From: Pseudomonas nunensis
GTDB lineage: Bacteria; Pseudomonadota; Gammaproteobacteria; Pseudomonadales; Pseudomonadaceae
Assembly: GCF_024296925.1 (NCBI RefSeq)
Contig: NZ_CP101125.1
Location: forward strand, 312,501-376,500
DNA length: 64,000 nt
Reading direction: 5' to 3'
How positions within the stretch are numbered: position 1 is the first letter of the stretch; every line of letters starts with the position of its first letter. The notes under the pieces are model-generated. The model was given only the letters and a program-made list of their open reading frames with translations, was not told the DNA's origin and did no database searches. Positions 27,496-38,748 of the stretch are shown piece after piece. The position numbers and the translations under genes are program-made.

Positions 27496-27590
27496 GGGGC
27501 TTCCTTTGGGCTGCCGTGCAAAATTTGCCCATGATGCCGCAGGAATCTGCTCCCGACCAGTTACAACCGGATACGAGTCCGGTCCTTGGC

Positions 27591-29153
<1,563 letters not shown>

Positions 29154-29169
29154 TCACGCGCCAACGGTA

Positions 29170-30021
29170 TCAAGAAGTTCTTGGTTTGCCGTCAATGGCC
29201 GGTGTTGCGTCCTTTGTAGCAGGTTCGGTGCCAGGCAGATGACGGGCAATCAGCCCGCGATATGCAGCAGCGCCGAGGCAGGCACCGACAATCGGTGCAA
29301 AAATCGGAATCAGGAAGTACGGGATATCGCGCCCGCCGGTGAAGGAAATTTCACCCCAGCCAGTAAAGAAAGTCATCAGCTTAGGACCGAAATCACGCGC
29401 CGGGTTCATCGCGAAACCGGTCAGCGGACCCATCGAGCTGCCAATCACTGCAATCAGCAGGCCGATCAGCAGTGGCGCCAACGGACCCTTTGGCAGGCCG
29501 TTGTTGTCGTCGGTCAGGGACATGATCACGCCCATCAGGATGGCGGTGATGATCACTTCAACCAGGAACGCCTGGGCCGTGGACAGGGCCGGGTGCGGGA
29601 AGGTGGAGAACACCGACGCCAGCTCAAGGCTTGCCTGAGTGCCACGAACCATATGGTGAGTTTGTTCGTAATCGAAGAATAAATTGCTGTAGAGCGTGTA
29701 AACCAACAACGCTCCACAGAACGCGCCAGCGACCTGCGCGAGGATGTAGAAGGGCAGTTTGCGTTTTTCGAAATCGGCGAAAATGCTTAAGGCGATACTG
29801 ACGGCAGGATTGAGGTGAGCCCCGGAAACACCGGCGGTCAGGTAGATCGCCATGCTCACGCCAACACCCCAGATGATACTGATTTCCCAAAGCCCGAAGC
29901 TGGCACCCGCGACCTTGAGCGCGGCAACACACCCCGTCCCGAAAAAGATCAACAGCGCAGTGCCCAGGAATTCGGCCATGCATTGGCTCGAGAGTGGCGG
30001 TTGTTTCAAAGCAGTTGTCAT
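29170..30021 (-). CDS. glpF: Glycerol facilitator GlpF (aquaglyceroporin)
   Basis: The 283-residue MIP-family channel has both NPA boxes: SGAHLNPAVS near residue 65 and GFAMNPARDFGP near 200. The Asp after Arg in the second box is typical of glycerol-conducting members. ATG 30021 has AGAGG upstream. It is the first gene of glpFK(R); a GlpR-like operator lies about 130 bases before it. Confidence 0.95.
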   Translation of the reverse strand: MTTALKQPPLSSQCMAEFLGTALLIFFGTGCVAALKVAGASFGLWEISIIWGVGVSMAIYLTAGVSGAHLNPAVSIALSIFADFEKRKLPFYILAQVAGAFCGALLVYTLYSNLFFDYEQTHHMVRGTQASLELASVFSTFPHPALSTAQAFLVEVIITAILMGVIMSLTDDNNGLPKGPLAPLLIGLLIAVIGSSMGPLTGFAMNPARDFGPKLMTFFTGWGEISFTGGRDIPYFLIPIFAPIVGACLGAAAYRGLIARHLPGTEPATKDATPAIDGKPRTS

Positions 30022-30392
30022 CGAAAACCTCTTTTTTGTTGTTGTCTGGCGCCTTGTCATCTTGGCCAAGGCGCGATTTTCACCGAGTCAGGATCCCCAT
30101 CCTGATTTTGGTTTACTGCCGAGTACTTACTTCGGGATCATTCCTACAGTATTCGCAAACGAAAAAATATAGACAAGAAACGCCGCTGTCAAAGGTCGAA
30201 AGTGAACCATCAGTCATATTTAAACTATTCGTCTCGTGAATGATCGTGTTGATGGCGTTTTGAGTTGCGTCAAAACCCATGCAGCCGGGCCTCGCCAAGC
30301 CGTTGAAATAGCTCCGCAATAGAGCCTTTTGTTGATCAATGGCCTAGAATCCGAGGCAGTATTTTTCTGCTGCCGCCAAGCCTGGAGCTGCC
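30022..30392. other. Divergent glpF/ybaK intergenic region
   Basis: These 371 bases hold no supported gene. One GlpR-like operator is seen at 30149-30168, so the glpF promoter and a long leader are probably here. Confidence 0.65.
30149..30168. promoter_or_regulatory. GlpR-like operator before glpF
   Basis: AGTATTCG-CAAA-CGAAAAAA contains the dyad TTCG-N4-CGAA, the core of GlpR operators. It resembles the site before glpD. Confidence 0.55.
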
Positions 30393-30863
30393 ATGACCCC
30401 CGCATTGGATTTGTTGAAAAAAGTTCGCGCCGAACATCGTGTGCACAGTTACGAACATGATCCGAAGGCGGCGTCCTATGGTCTGGAGGCAGCGGAAAAA
30501 CTGGGCTTGGACCCGGCGCAGGTGTTCAAGACATTGCTGGCGGCCAGTGAGAAAGGTGAATTGCTGGTGGCGGTGGTGCCGGTCGTCGGAAGTCTCGACT
30601 TAAAGCACCTGGCCCATGCGGCCGGCGTCAAAAAAGTCGAAATGGCTGACCCGGCGGCGGCGCAGCGAGCGACGGGTTATTTGCTGGGAGGCATCAGCCC
30701 GTTGGGGCAGAAGAAACGTCTGCGTACGTTTATCGATAGCTCGGCACAGCCCTTCGCCAGCATTTTTGTCAGTGCGGGACGGCGTGGTCTGGAGGTGGAA
30801 TTGGCGCCTGCGGTATTGGCCGAGCACACCCAAGCGACGTTCGCTGATATCGGTCGTGTCTGA
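30393..30863 (+). CDS. ybaK: Cys-tRNA(Pro)/Cys-tRNA(Cys) deacylase YbaK
   Basis: The 156-residue protein matches the YbaK/EbsC editing family, which removes cysteine mischarged on tRNA(Pro) in trans. It shows [21 protein letters not shown], the conserved Lys near residue 45, and [25 protein letters not shown] lies five bases before the ATG. The gene is monocistronic or shares a message with the PhzF-like gene 105 bases downstream. Confidence 0.92.
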   Translation: MTPALDLLKKVRAEHRVHSYEHDPKAASYGLEAAEKLGLDPAQVFKTLLAASEKGELLVAVVPVVGSLDLKHLAHAAGVKKVEMADPAAAQRATGYLLGGISPLGQKKRLRTFIDSSAQPFASIFVSAGRRGLEVELAPAVLAEHTQATFADIGRV

Positions 30864-30968
30864 CGAGCAATGTCGATTGGGGGTGTATGGTGAAAATCGG
30901 ACTTCACTGTCACTGGCGCCGGAAAAGTCGTGGCTTCATGCTCGGCGGCCGGACTTAGGGAGAAGGTT

Positions 30969-31751
30969 ATGCAGCTTGAATTTCATCAGGTCGATGCGTT
31001 CAGTGATCGACCGTTCAGTGGCAATCCGGCGATGGTGTATCGGCTTGATGCCTGGCTCGCCGATGATTTGATGCAAAAGATCGCCGCCGAGCACAACCTC
31101 GCCGAAACCGCTTTCGTGGTGCGCGAAGGCCAGGCCTGGCATATCCGCTGGTTTACCCCGACGACCGAAGTGCCGCTGTGCGGGCATGCGACCTTGGCCA
31201 GCGCGTTCGTGCTGTTCGAAATGTATAAGGAGCCGGCCGAGCGCCTGGATTTCATCTGCAAATCCGGCCCGTTGAGCGTCAGTCGTGAAGGTGGGCGGTT
31301 GTGGTTGGACTTTCCGGCGATCGTGCCATCGGAGGTCGGCGTGACCCTGGATGTCGAGCGTGCGCTGGGTGTGGAAGCAGTCGATGTGTTGGGTTCGAAT
31401 GAGCTGCTGGTGGTGCTGGAATCCGAACAGGCGGTGCTTGATTGCAAACCTGATATGGCAGCATTGGCGAAACTGCCGTGGCCGGGCGCCATCGTCACGG
31501 CCAAGGGTGGCAAGCATGATTTTGTATCCCGGTACTTCGCGCCGGCGATTGGCATCAATGAAGATCCGGTAACCGGGTCGACCCATTGCAGCTTGATTCC
31601 GTACTGGTCGAAACGGTTGGGCAAAACGATGCTGACGGCCTATCAGTGCTCGGCCCGAGGCGGGGAGCTGTTCTGTCGGCTGGAAGGGGAGCGGGTGAAG
31701 ATTGGCGGGAATGCGACGCTGGTGGCGAGTGGCAGGTTATTGCTCGGATGA
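30969..31751 (+). CDS. PhzF-family isomerase-like protein
   Basis: The 260-residue protein has the PhzF/DAP-epimerase double fold. The N terminus LEFHQVDAFSDRPFSGNPA is diagnostic, and the catalytic glutamate lies in AEHNLAETAF (about residue 45). GHATLASAFVLF and EDPVTGSTHCSLIPYW also match. There are no other phenazine genes nearby, so phenazine synthesis is not implied. ATG 30969 has AGAAGG just upstream. Confidence 0.9.
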   Translation: MQLEFHQVDAFSDRPFSGNPAMVYRLDAWLADDLMQKIAAEHNLAETAFVVREGQAWHIRWFTPTTEVPLCGHATLASAFVLFEMYKEPAERLDFICKSGPLSVSREGGRLWLDFPAIVPSEVGVTLDVERALGVEAVDVLGSNELLVVLESEQAVLDCKPDMAALAKLPWPGAIVTAKGGKHDFVSRYFAPAIGINEDPVTGSTHCSLIPYWSKRLGKTMLTAYQCSARGGELFCRLEGERVKIGGNATLVASGRLLLG

Positions 31752-31757
31752 TGTCTT

Positions 31758-31849
31758 TGTAGGAGCGAGGCTTGCCCGCGAAGGCGTCTGACCAGCCGAT
31801 AACGATGTCGACTGACACGGCGCCTTCGCGGGCAAGCCTCGCTCCTACA
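31758..31849. repeat. REP-type inverted repeat, family B (TGTAGGAGCGAGGC)
   Basis: TGTAGGAGCGAGGCTTGCCC and its complement. A second copy is at 37909. It lies between the convergent phzF-like and ABC ATPase genes. Confidence 0.9.
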
Positions 31850-31859
31850 GGTTTTGGTG

Positions 31860-32969
31860 TCAGCTGGCCGTACTGTAGCGGCGGACGCCGGTTTCGACCG
31901 TTGGAATCTGCGCGGCCGTACTGCCGGAGGCCTGGAACAACACCAGATGCTCCGCTGCCACCCGAATCCCCACCTGCGCACCGACCTGATGGTCTGCATG
32001 GCTCGGGAAGATCGATTCCAGCTGCGCACCCGTTGGCATCTGCAAGCGATACAGCGTCGAGGCGCCCAGGAACGTCTTGCCGACGATCCGGGCCTTCAAA
32101 GTACTGTCCGGCGCGTAAACGATGTCATCCGGGCGCAGCAACACATCCACCGCGCCGCCAATCGGCCACGTATAGGCACGATTGCCACGCAGTTCACCCA
32201 ACTCGGTCTGCACCGATTCCGGCGTGTTCAATTGGCCGCGAATGAAATAGCCCTGGCCAATGAAACTGGCCACAAACGGTGTCAGCGGTTCGTGATACAG
32301 GTTGTAGGGCGTGTCCCACTGTTCCAGGCGACCTTCCTTGAAAACCCCTACGTGATCGCTGACGGCGAAGGCTTCTTCCTGATCGTGGGTCACCAGAATC
32401 GCACTGGTGCCACGGGCCTTGAGAATGTCGCGCACTTCATGGCTGAGCTTGCGTCGCAGCTCGCCATCGAGGTTGGAGAACGGTTCGTCGAGCAGCAGCA
32501 GTTGCGGTTCCGGCGCCAGGGCGCGGGCCAGGGCGACACGTTGTTGCTGACCGCCGGACAACTCGTGCGGGAAGCGCTTGCCGAGGTTCTTCAGGTTGAC
32601 CAGTTCCAACAGCTCCTCGGTGACGCGCTCCTTTTGTGGATGCTTGCGAATCCCGAAAGCGATGTTCTCGGCCACGCTCAGGTGCGGAAACAATGCGTAG
32701 TCCTGAAAGACCATGCCGATCCGGCGTTTCTCTGGCGCGAGGGTGAAGCCGGCGCTGGAAATGGTCTCGCCGGCCAACTGGATTTCACCTTCGTGCACCG
32801 GTTCGAAACCGGCAATAGCACGCAAGGTGGTGGTCTTGCCGCAGCCCGAAGAGCCCAGCAGGCAGCCGATGTCGCCGGCATTCAAATGCAGGTTGAGGTT
32901 CTGCACGACTCGCTGGTCCTGATAGCCGCAGGCAAGGTTGCGCAGGTTGAGCAGTAATGGCTGGCTCAT
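31860..32969 (-). CDS. ABC transporter ATPase, FbpC/PotA type, without partner genes
   Basis: The 369-residue ATPase has Walker [11 protein letters not shown]-loop [10 protein letters not shown], signature LSGGQQQR, Walker [14 protein letters not shown]-loop VTHDQEE and a C-terminal TOBE-like domain. The family energises import of ferric iron, polyamines or similar solutes. Its start overlaps the argF stop by four bases, so it is translationally coupled to argF. No permease or binding protein gene is adjacent, and its substrate is unknown; the argF link could be only positional. Confidence 0.9.
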   Translation of the reverse strand: MSQPLLLNLRNLACGYQDQRVVQNLNLHLNAGDIGCLLGSSGCGKTTTLRAIAGFEPVHEGEIQLAGETISSAGFTLAPEKRRIGMVFQDYALFPHLSVAENIAFGIRKHPQKERVTEELLELVNLKNLGKRFPHELSGGQQQRVALARALAPEPQLLLLDEPFSNLDGELRRKLSHEVRDILKARGTSAILVTHDQEEAFAVSDHVGVFKEGRLEQWDTPYNLYHEPLTPFVASFIGQGYFIRGQLNTPESVQTELGELRGNRAYTWPIGGAVDVLLRPDDIVYAPDSTLKARIVGKTFLGASTLYRLQMPTGAQLESIFPSHADHQVGAQVGIRVAAEHLVLFQASGSTAAQIPTVETGVRRYSTAS

Positions 32970-33886
32970 GCGTGGTGGTACGCCGGCATGACGAGAAACT
33001 CGAGCAGGGCCTTTTGCGCATGCAGACGGTTTTCCGCTTGATCCCAGGCCACGGAGCGCGGGTCGTCCAGCAGGTCGAGGCTGATTTCTTCGCCACGGTG
33101 GGCCGGCAGGCAATGCATGAACAGCACGTCCGGCGCCGCTTGGTCGAGCAGGGCGCGATTGACCTGGAACGGCGCGAACAACTTCAGGCGCTTGGCGGTT
33201 TCTTCTTCCTGGCCCATGGAGGTCCAGACGTCGGTGCTGACCAGATGGGCGCCGCGGACGGCATCCTGAGGATCGCGGACGATGGTCACACGATCGCCGG
33301 CCTTGGCCAGGAATTCAGGGTTTGGCTCGTAGCCTTCCGGGCACGCGATGCGCAATTGGAAGTCGAACTGGATCGCCGCTTCTATATAGCTGTTGCACAT
33401 GTTGTTGCCGTCGCCGATCCAGGCCACAGTCTTGCCCTGGATCGAGCCGCGGTGTTCGAGGAAGGTTTGCATGTCGGCCAGCAACTGGCACGGGTGCAGG
33501 TCATCGGACAGGCCGTTGATCAGCGGGACGCGTGAGTTTGCGGCGAATTCGGTCAGCGTGCTGTGGGAAAACGTACGGATCATCACTGCATCGAGCATGC
33601 TCGACATGACAATGGCGGCGTCACCGATCGGCTCGCCACGACCCAGTTGGGTGTCGCGCGGCGACAGGAAGATCGCCTGGCCGCCGAGCTGGATCATGCC
33701 GGCTTCGAACGAGATGCGGGTGCGGGTCGAGGACTTCTCGAAAATCATCCCAAGGACGCGGTTTTTCAAAGGCTCGAACAGTACGCCGCGGTTACGCAGG
33801 TCCTTGAGCTCAACGCCTCGACGGATCACGCTGACCAGCTCTTCGGGCGTGCAATCCATCAGGGAGAGAAAGTGCCTTGCGCTCAT
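32966..33886 (-). CDS. argF: Ornithine carbamoyltransferase ArgF (anabolic)
   Basis: The 306-residue enzyme joins carbamoyl phosphate to ornithine to make citrulline in arginine synthesis. The carbamoyl-phosphate loop STRTR is at residues 53-57; HPCQ and [10 protein letters not shown] are intact. The second of two adjacent ATGs gives the usual [10 protein letters not shown] terminus. A well-formed ArgR operator overlaps the likely promoter. Confidence 0.96.
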   Translation of the reverse strand: MSARHFLSLMDCTPEELVSVIRRGVELKDLRNRGVLFEPLKNRVLGMIFEKSSTRTRISFEAGMIQLGGQAIFLSPRDTQLGRGEPIGDAAIVMSSMLDAVMIRTFSHSTLTEFAANSRVPLINGLSDDLHPCQLLADMQTFLEHRGSIQGKTVAWIGDGNNMCNSYIEAAIQFDFQLRIACPEGYEPNPEFLAKAGDRVTIVRDPQDAVRGAHLVSTDVWTSMGQEEETAKRLKLFAPFQVNRALLDQAAPDVLFMHCLPAHRGEEISLDLLDDPRSVAWDQAENRLHAQKALLEFLVMPAYHHA

Positions 33887-34276
33887 CATTGACTACCTTT
33901 TTGCAACAGACCGCAGATACTCAAAGCCTTGTTTAACTGAAAAACGGGCGAGACCTGCGGCGTAAGCCGCACGGGGCGACGAAATAGGGGAAGGCGCGAT
34001 CTTATAATTAAATGTCGCGTCTTACCAATAGGGGGCTTATTTTTCCGGCTGTTGACATGTTTCGAAATTCACAAGCGAGCCGCATTTGTACACGGTGGCG
34101 AAGCGGATTTGCAAATCAGGCGCAACGCGGAGCCCCGGTAACTGCATGGTTTCAAAGGGGCGCGTTGCTTGCTGTTACGGTTTTACCTGCCGGTAGTGAG
34201 ACCGGTGTCCCGTATCATCCGCCCATTGCGGATTTTCGAATGAATCAAGTCAACAACCAAGGAGGGCGTGCCCCAG
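33887..34276. other. argF upstream region
   Basis: No gene is supported in these 390 bases. They contain the argF promoter area (minus-strand TTGGTA and TATAAG, 16 bases apart) with the ArgR operator across it, and the leader of the small membrane-protein genes with an AAGGAGGG ribosome site. Confidence 0.6.
33992..34028. promoter_or_regulatory. ArgR operator at argF
   Basis: Two direct half-sites are spaced as in the Pseudomonas ArgR rule TGTCGC-N8-AA-N5: a degenerate AGGCGC-N8-AA (33992-34007), then N5, then an exact TGTCGC-N8-AA (34013-34028). It overlaps the presumed argF -10/-35, which fits repression by arginine-bound ArgR. Confidence 0.75.
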
Positions 34277-34483
34277 ATGCCGATCAACAAAACTGGAAAC
34301 ATTGGTCTGACACGCCTGCGTCGCGTGTCTCCGGCGTTTGACATGGCCGTGCTGTCTACCGTCATGGGCTTCGCGATTATCGCGAATACGATCTACCCCG
34401 GCGTTCCGAGCGCAGTGGTGGGGGCCATTGTTGGCGCATTTATCGGTGTGAAGAATTTCAAGGATGATGCGATTGCAGATTGA
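34277..34483 (+). CDS. Small two-helix membrane protein, unknown
   Basis: The 68-residue protein has two hydrophobic stretches (MAVLSTVMGFAIIANTIY, AVVGAIVGAFIGVKNF) with glycine-rich faces. ATG 34277 follows AAGGAGGG by 11 bases; a GTG at 34268 is too close to it. The next gene starts inside this one (20-base overlap), so the two small membrane proteins are probably made together. I recognise no family. Confidence 0.7.
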   Translation: MPINKTGNIGLTRLRRVSPAFDMAVLSTVMGFAIIANTIYPGVPSAVVGAIVGAFIGVKNFKDDAIAD

Positions 34484-34796
34484 TTCGACCCAATTTTTGG
34501 TAATTGGCGGATTGATCGCTATTGGAATCTACCTGAGTGTTTCACTACTGGCCCGATCCACGCCTGACCTCAAACATGGAGCTGCATTGGTGGTCGCGTG
34601 GTTTACCGTAGTGAGCGTTATTGATATCGCGCTGCAGGTCTACCAAGCCGAACCTCATCAATTGGGAATCCTGGCAAACCAGAAAGCGATCATTCTGATC
34701 GGGTCCGGCGTCATGCTTTGGCTGGCCATCGGCGGTATATGGACGGCGCTTACCTCGCCGTTCAAAAAGAAAGCGTTGAAGGTTTCTCAAGCTTAG
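34464..34796 (+). CDS. Small three-helix membrane protein, unknown
   Basis: The 110-residue product has hydrophobic segments FLVIGGLIAIGIYLSVSLLA, GAALVVAWFTVVSVIDIALQ and AIILIGSGVMLWLAIGGIW and a basic tail (SPFKKKALK). Two ATGs (34464, 34467) are possible. It overlaps the preceding small membrane gene, which suggests a two-component membrane complex. No function can be assigned. Confidence 0.7.
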   Translation: MMRLQIDSTQFLVIGGLIAIGIYLSVSLLARSTPDLKHGAALVVAWFTVVSVIDIALQVYQAEPHQLGILANQKAIILIGSGVMLWLAIGGIWTALTSPFKKKALKVSQA

Positions 34797-34901
34797 TGAG
34801 GTTTTCTTCGATCTTTCTGAATAGTGTGTCTGGTCTGAAACATTTGCTAATGCAAAGTGCTGGGTTATAACTACTTCACGACGATGCAGGAAGCCTCCGG
34901 A

Positions 34902-35192
34902 ATGGAATCGAAAGAACAGCAGTTAATGGAATTACTCGGCCTCACGGCCCGCTCCCTGACCCATCTCACCGCATCCATGACCTCGATGTCCTTCGAGTTG
35001 ATGCGCAGCGACGACGAAGTGACCAAAGCTGCCGGCCGACGCATGATCGACCGCATGGCCACTATCAGTGCAGGGCTTGATGAGCACTGGCGACTGATCG
35101 GCGAGCTCACTGGCGTGCATGTCGCCCACGAGCAGATCGAAACCATTCAGGAGATCCAGCTGCAGGCGCCGCCCCGGTTGCCGCCGAACTGA
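34902..35192 (+). CDS. Small helical protein, unknown
   Basis: The 96-residue soluble, mostly helical protein begins MESKEQQLMELLGL and ends in a proline-rich tail. ATG 34902 has AGGAAG upstream; in-frame starts at 34857 and 34884 lack a site. It lies 105 bases after the small membrane pair. No family recognised. Confidence 0.6.
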   Translation: MESKEQQLMELLGLTARSLTHLTASMTSMSFELMRSDDEVTKAAGRRMIDRMATISAGLDEHWRLIGELTGVHVAHEQIETIQEIQLQAPPRLPPN

Positions 35193-35326
35193 ATCCGCAC
35201 AGCCATCGGCTGGCCTGATGGTCGCCGATTCACAAGACGAACGTCGCTGGCGCAGCGACGGTTCGCGCGCCATAGTTTTGTTCCCGTGGCAGACATTGCC
35301 CGCCCAGAACAAGACAGAGACTGGCC

Positions 35327-37432
35327 ATGACCAAGACTCTCCATCACCGTGCCTGCCACCTGTGCGAGGCCATTTGCGGCCTGACCATCGAAACCACCGA
35401 GGCCGAAGGTCGGGTGCAGATCACGTCGATCAAAGGTGATCCGCAGGATACGTTCAGTCGCGGGCATATCTGTCCCAAGGCTGTGGCCCTGCAAGACATT
35501 CAGAACGATCCGGATCGTCTGCATCAGCCGATGCAGCGTGTGGGCAGCGAATGGCAACCAATCGCGTGGGAAGACGCCTTTAATCTCGTAGCCGAACGCC
35601 TGGCGGGGATTCAGGAGCGTCACGGGCAGAATGCGGTGGCGGTCTATCAAGGCAATCCCAGCGTGCACAATTATGGGTTGATGACCCACAGCAATTACTT
35701 TCTCGGGCTGCTGAAAACCCGCAACCGGTTTTCCGCGACCTCGGTCGATCAGTTGCCCCATCACCTGACCAGCCATTTGATGTACGGCCACGGCTTGCTG
35801 TTGCCGATCCCGGACATCGATCACACCGATTTCATGCTGATCCTCGGCGGTAATCCGCTGGCGTCCAACGGCAGCATCATGACCGTGCCGGATGTCGAGA
35901 AACGCCTGAAAGCGATTCAGGCCCGTGGCGGCAAAGTGGTGGTTGTCGATCCGCGCCGCAGCGAAACGGCAGCGATTGCCGATCAACATTTGTTCGTGCG
36001 TCCCGGCGGCGATGCAGCGCTGTTGTTCGGGCTGCTCAATACCTTGTTCGCTGAAGGTCTGACTCGCGACAGTCATCTGCCGGTGGACGGTCTGGATGAG
36101 GTGCGTGAGGCGGTCGCGAACTTCACTGCTGAGGTGATGAGCCCGTTGTGTGCGGTGCCCGCCGAACAGATCCGGCAACTGGCCCGGGACTTTGCGGCGG
36201 CGCCGACAGCGGTGTGCTACGGGCGCATGGGCGTTTCGACCCAGGCCTTCGGCACGTTGTGTCATTGGGTCGTGCAGTTGATCAACCTGGTCACCGGCAA
36301 CCTCGACCGCGTTGGCGGAGCGCTGTGCACGGAGCCGGCGGTGGATCTGGTGGCGTCCACCTCGGGCGGGCATTTCAATCGGTGGCAGAGCCGGGTGTCC
36401 GGGCGGCCGGAGTACAGCGGCGAACTACCGGTGTCGGCGCTGGCCGAAGAAATGCTCACCGGCGGGGAAGGGCAGGTGCGGGCGCTGATCACTGTGGCGG
36501 GCAATCCGGTGCTGTCCACACCCAATGGCCGGCAACTCGAGCAAGCGCTGGACGGGCTGGAGTTTATGGTTAGTATCGATTTGTACATTAATGAAACCAC
36601 CCGATACGCCGACCTGATCCTGCCATCTACTTCTGCTCTGGAAAACGATCACTACGACACCACGTTCAACATGTTTGCAGTGCGCAACGTCTCGCGCTTC
36701 AACCGGGCGATCCTGGCCAAGCCGGAAGGCGCGTTGCACGACTGGGAAATCTTCGTCGGTTTGGCTCAAGCGTTTGCGGCGAAGACCGGCAAGGAACTCA
36801 AACCGACCATCGCTCCGGCGCAGATGATCGACCGTGGCTTGCGCATGGGGCTGTATGGCGATGCTTCCGAGCACAAATTGTCGCTGGCGACCCTGTTCGA
36901 TCATCCCCACGGTGTTGATCTGGGCGCACTCAAATCCAACCTGGCGCCACGGCTCAAGACGCCGAATCAGCGTGTCCAGGCTGCGCCGTCGGAGATCCTC
37001 GCTGACCTGGCGCGTTTTGCCGCATTGCAGGCTCCGGCCGCCGATGAGTTGTTGATGATTGGCCGCCGGCATGTGCGCAGTAACAACTCGTGGATGCACA
37101 ACTATCACCGTCTGGTGAAGGGCAAGCCACGGCATCAGTTGTTGATGCATCCGGACGATCTGGCCAGCCGTGGGCTCAACGACGGGCAGCGGGTGCGGGT
37201 CAGTTCCCGGGTCGGCGTGATCGAAGTTGAAGTGCTTGGCAGCCTGGATATGATGAAAGGCGTGGTCAGTCTTCCGCACGGTTGGGGGCATTCGCGACCG
37301 GGTGTGCAGATGACGATCGCCAGCAGCCAGCCGGGGTCCAGCGCCAATGACCTGACTGATGAATGTCAGCTCGACGAGTTGTCGGGGAATGCGGCGTTGA
37401 ACGGCGTACCGGTAACTGTGGCGGCGGCTTGA
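35327..37432 (+). CDS. Molybdopterin oxidoreductase, formate dehydrogenase-like
   Basis: The 701-residue protein has an N-terminal [4Fe-4S] site C-x2-C-x3-C (C10, C13, C17) closed by Cys49 in GHICPK. The central Mo-bis-MGD domain has NPLASNGSIMT and VVVVDPRRSETA, and there is a C-terminal MGD-binding beta-barrel (RVRVSSRVGVIEVE). It has no Tat signal, so it is cytoplasmic. No selenocysteine codon is present. No electron-transfer subunit is adjacent, so the physiological acceptor and substrate (formate or other) are open. Confidence 0.9.
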   Translation: MTKTLHHRACHLCEAICGLTIETTEAEGRVQITSIKGDPQDTFSRGHICPKAVALQDIQNDPDRLHQPMQRVGSEWQPIAWEDAFNLVAERLAGIQERHGQNAVAVYQGNPSVHNYGLMTHSNYFLGLLKTRNRFSATSVDQLPHHLTSHLMYGHGLLLPIPDIDHTDFMLILGGNPLASNGSIMTVPDVEKRLKAIQARGGKVVVVDPRRSETAAIADQHLFVRPGGDAALLFGLLNTLFAEGLTRDSHLPVDGLDEVREAVANFTAEVMSPLCAVPAEQIRQLARDFAAAPTAVCYGRMGVSTQAFGTLCHWVVQLINLVTGNLDRVGGALCTEPAVDLVASTSGGHFNRWQSRVSGRPEYSGELPVSALAEEMLTGGEGQVRALITVAGNPVLSTPNGRQLEQALDGLEFMVSIDLYINETTRYADLILPSTSALENDHYDTTFNMFAVRNVSRFNRAILAKPEGALHDWEIFVGLAQAFAAKTGKELKPTIAPAQMIDRGLRMGLYGDASEHKLSLATLFDHPHGVDLGALKSNLAPRLKTPNQRVQAAPSEILADLARFAALQAPAADELLMIGRRHVRSNNSWMHNYHRLVKGKPRHQLLMHPDDLASRGLNDGQRVRVSSRVGVIEVEVLGSLDMMKGVVSLPHGWGHSRPGVQMTIASSQPGSSANDLTDECQLDELSGNAALNGVPVTVAAA

Positions 37433-37529
37433 TCGAGTCTGTCGGGGAGACCGAGCATGGCGCTCGGGTTTCCGTTACAATGCGCCACCGTGCCGACCCT
37501 TGAGTCGGAAAGTTCAGCCGAGGTGCTCC

Positions 37530-37871
37530 ATGGATATCATCGAAACGATTAAAGAGCAGATTGCTAACAACACCATTCTGCTTTACATGAAAGGCTCGCC
37601 GAATGCCCCACAGTGTGGCTTCTCCGCGAAAGCCGCGCAGTCCGTTATGGCGTGTGGCGAGAAGTTCGCGTACGTGGACATCCTGCAGAACCCGGAAATT
37701 CGCGCCAACCTGCCAAAATACGCCAACTGGCCAACCTTCCCGCAGCTGTGGGTTGGTGGTGAGCTGGTCGGCGGTAGCGACATCATGACTGAAATGGCTG
37801 CTGACGGTTCGTTGCAGGCCACGATCAAAGCGGCTGTTGAAAAAGCAGCTGCCGCCAAGACCGAAGCCTGA
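37530..37871 (+). CDS. grxD: Monothiol glutaredoxin GrxD
   Basis: The 113-residue Grx4-type protein has the CGFS active site at residues 29-32 and the glutathione-binding WPTFPQLWV segment. These proteins carry [2Fe-2S] clusters with BolA partners and deliver them in iron regulation. Next to it is the iron-storage pair bfr/bfd, matching the order remembered from P. aeruginosa. Confidence 0.95.
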   Translation: MDIIETIKEQIANNTILLYMKGSPNAPQCGFSAKAAQSVMACGEKFAYVDILQNPEIRANLPKYANWPTFPQLWVGGELVGGSDIMTEMAADGSLQATIKAAVEKAAAAKTEA

Positions 37872-37908
37872 TCCGGCGTTCCCTAAGGGGAGCGACCCGA
37901 TCTGCCTC

Positions 37909-38001
37909 CTGTAGGAGCGAGGCTTGCCCGCGAAGAACGATGACACGGTTTATCAGAAATACCGCGTTATCGTTCTTCGCGAGCAAGCATCGCTCCTACA
38001 G
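37909..38001. repeat. REP-type inverted repeat, family B
   Basis: CTGTAGGAGCGAGGCTTGCC and an imperfect complement (GCAAGCATCGCTCCTACAG). It lies between grxD and its terminator. Confidence 0.88.
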
Positions 38002-38017
38002 ACGCAGTCATAAAAAA

Positions 38018-38044
38018 GCCCCGCACCTCACAAGAGGGCGGGGC
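38018..38044. terminator. Bidirectional terminator between grxD and bfr
   Basis: GCCCCGC and GCGGGGC pair, with AAAAAA on one side and TTTTT on the other. It can end both convergent transcripts. Confidence 0.88.
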
Positions 38045-38076
38045 TTTTTAGTGGCTCGAGTTTAGCGAACGCTACT

Positions 38077-38550
38077 TTACTCTTCGCCCATCTGCGATTG
38101 CAGGTAGTTCTCAAGACCGACTTTATCGATCAGGCCCAGTTGGGTTTCCAACCAGTCGATATGTTCTTCTTCGGATTCAAGGATATCTTCAAGCAGTTCA
38201 CGGCTGCCGAAGTCGCCGACGGTTTCGCAATGCGCGATCGCGACCTTGAGGTCAGCGTGGCCGGTGCGTTCGATACGCAGGTCGCACTCAAGCATTTCCT
38301 GGGTGTGTTCGCCGATCTGCAGCTTGCCCAAGTCCTGGACGTTCGGCAGGCCTTCAAGGAACAGGATGCGCTTGATCAGCTTGTCCGCGTGTTTCATCTC
38401 GTCGATGGATTCGTGGTATTCGTGCTTGCCGAGCTTGTTCAGACCCCAATCTTCGTACATGCGTGCATGCAGAAAGTATTGATTGATCGCGACCAGCTCA
38501 TTGGCAAGGATCTTGTTGAGATGCTGGATGACTGTAATGTCGCCTTTCAT
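38077..38550 (-). CDS. bfr: Bacterioferritin (heme-binding, BfrB type)
   Basis: The 157-residue subunit forms a 24-mer iron store. The ferroxidase residues include E18 and E51/H54, and the heme ligand Met52 lies in SIDEMKHAD. The length and the neighbouring bfd match P. aeruginosa BfrB. Stored iron would be released by the Bfd-ferredoxin reductase route. Confidence 0.96.
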   Translation of the reverse strand: MKGDITVIQHLNKILANELVAINQYFLHARMYEDWGLNKLGKHEYHESIDEMKHADKLIKRILFLEGLPNVQDLGKLQIGEHTQEMLECDLRIERTGHADLKVAIAHCETVGDFGSRELLEDILESEEEHIDWLETQLGLIDKVGLENYLQSQMGEE

Positions 38551-38713
38551 GATGGGGTCCTGCCCTGTATTAACTGACTATAAGGCAGAGTTTGAGCCGC
38601 GTAATTAAGAGTGTCAAACCTAAGTTATTGAAAGTTATATGAAAATTAATCGGAATAAGAATGTTTGTGTTCCGCGTCTAGCGCCTAAGCGGTTGATTTT
38701 CGGGCATAAAAAA

Positions 38714-38731
38714 ACCGGACATTAGTCCGGT
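38714..38731 (-). terminator. bfd terminator
   Basis: ACCGGAC-ATTA-GTCCGGT, followed on the minus strand by TTTTTTTATG. It lies 18 bases after the bfd stop. Confidence 0.88.
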
Positions 38732-38748
38732 TCTTTGAAATACGGTAA

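Noticed and set aside
30969..31751. Phenazine biosynthesis suggested by the PhzF-like gene
   Set aside because: No other phz gene is present and PhzF-like proteins are widespread in bacteria that make no phenazine.
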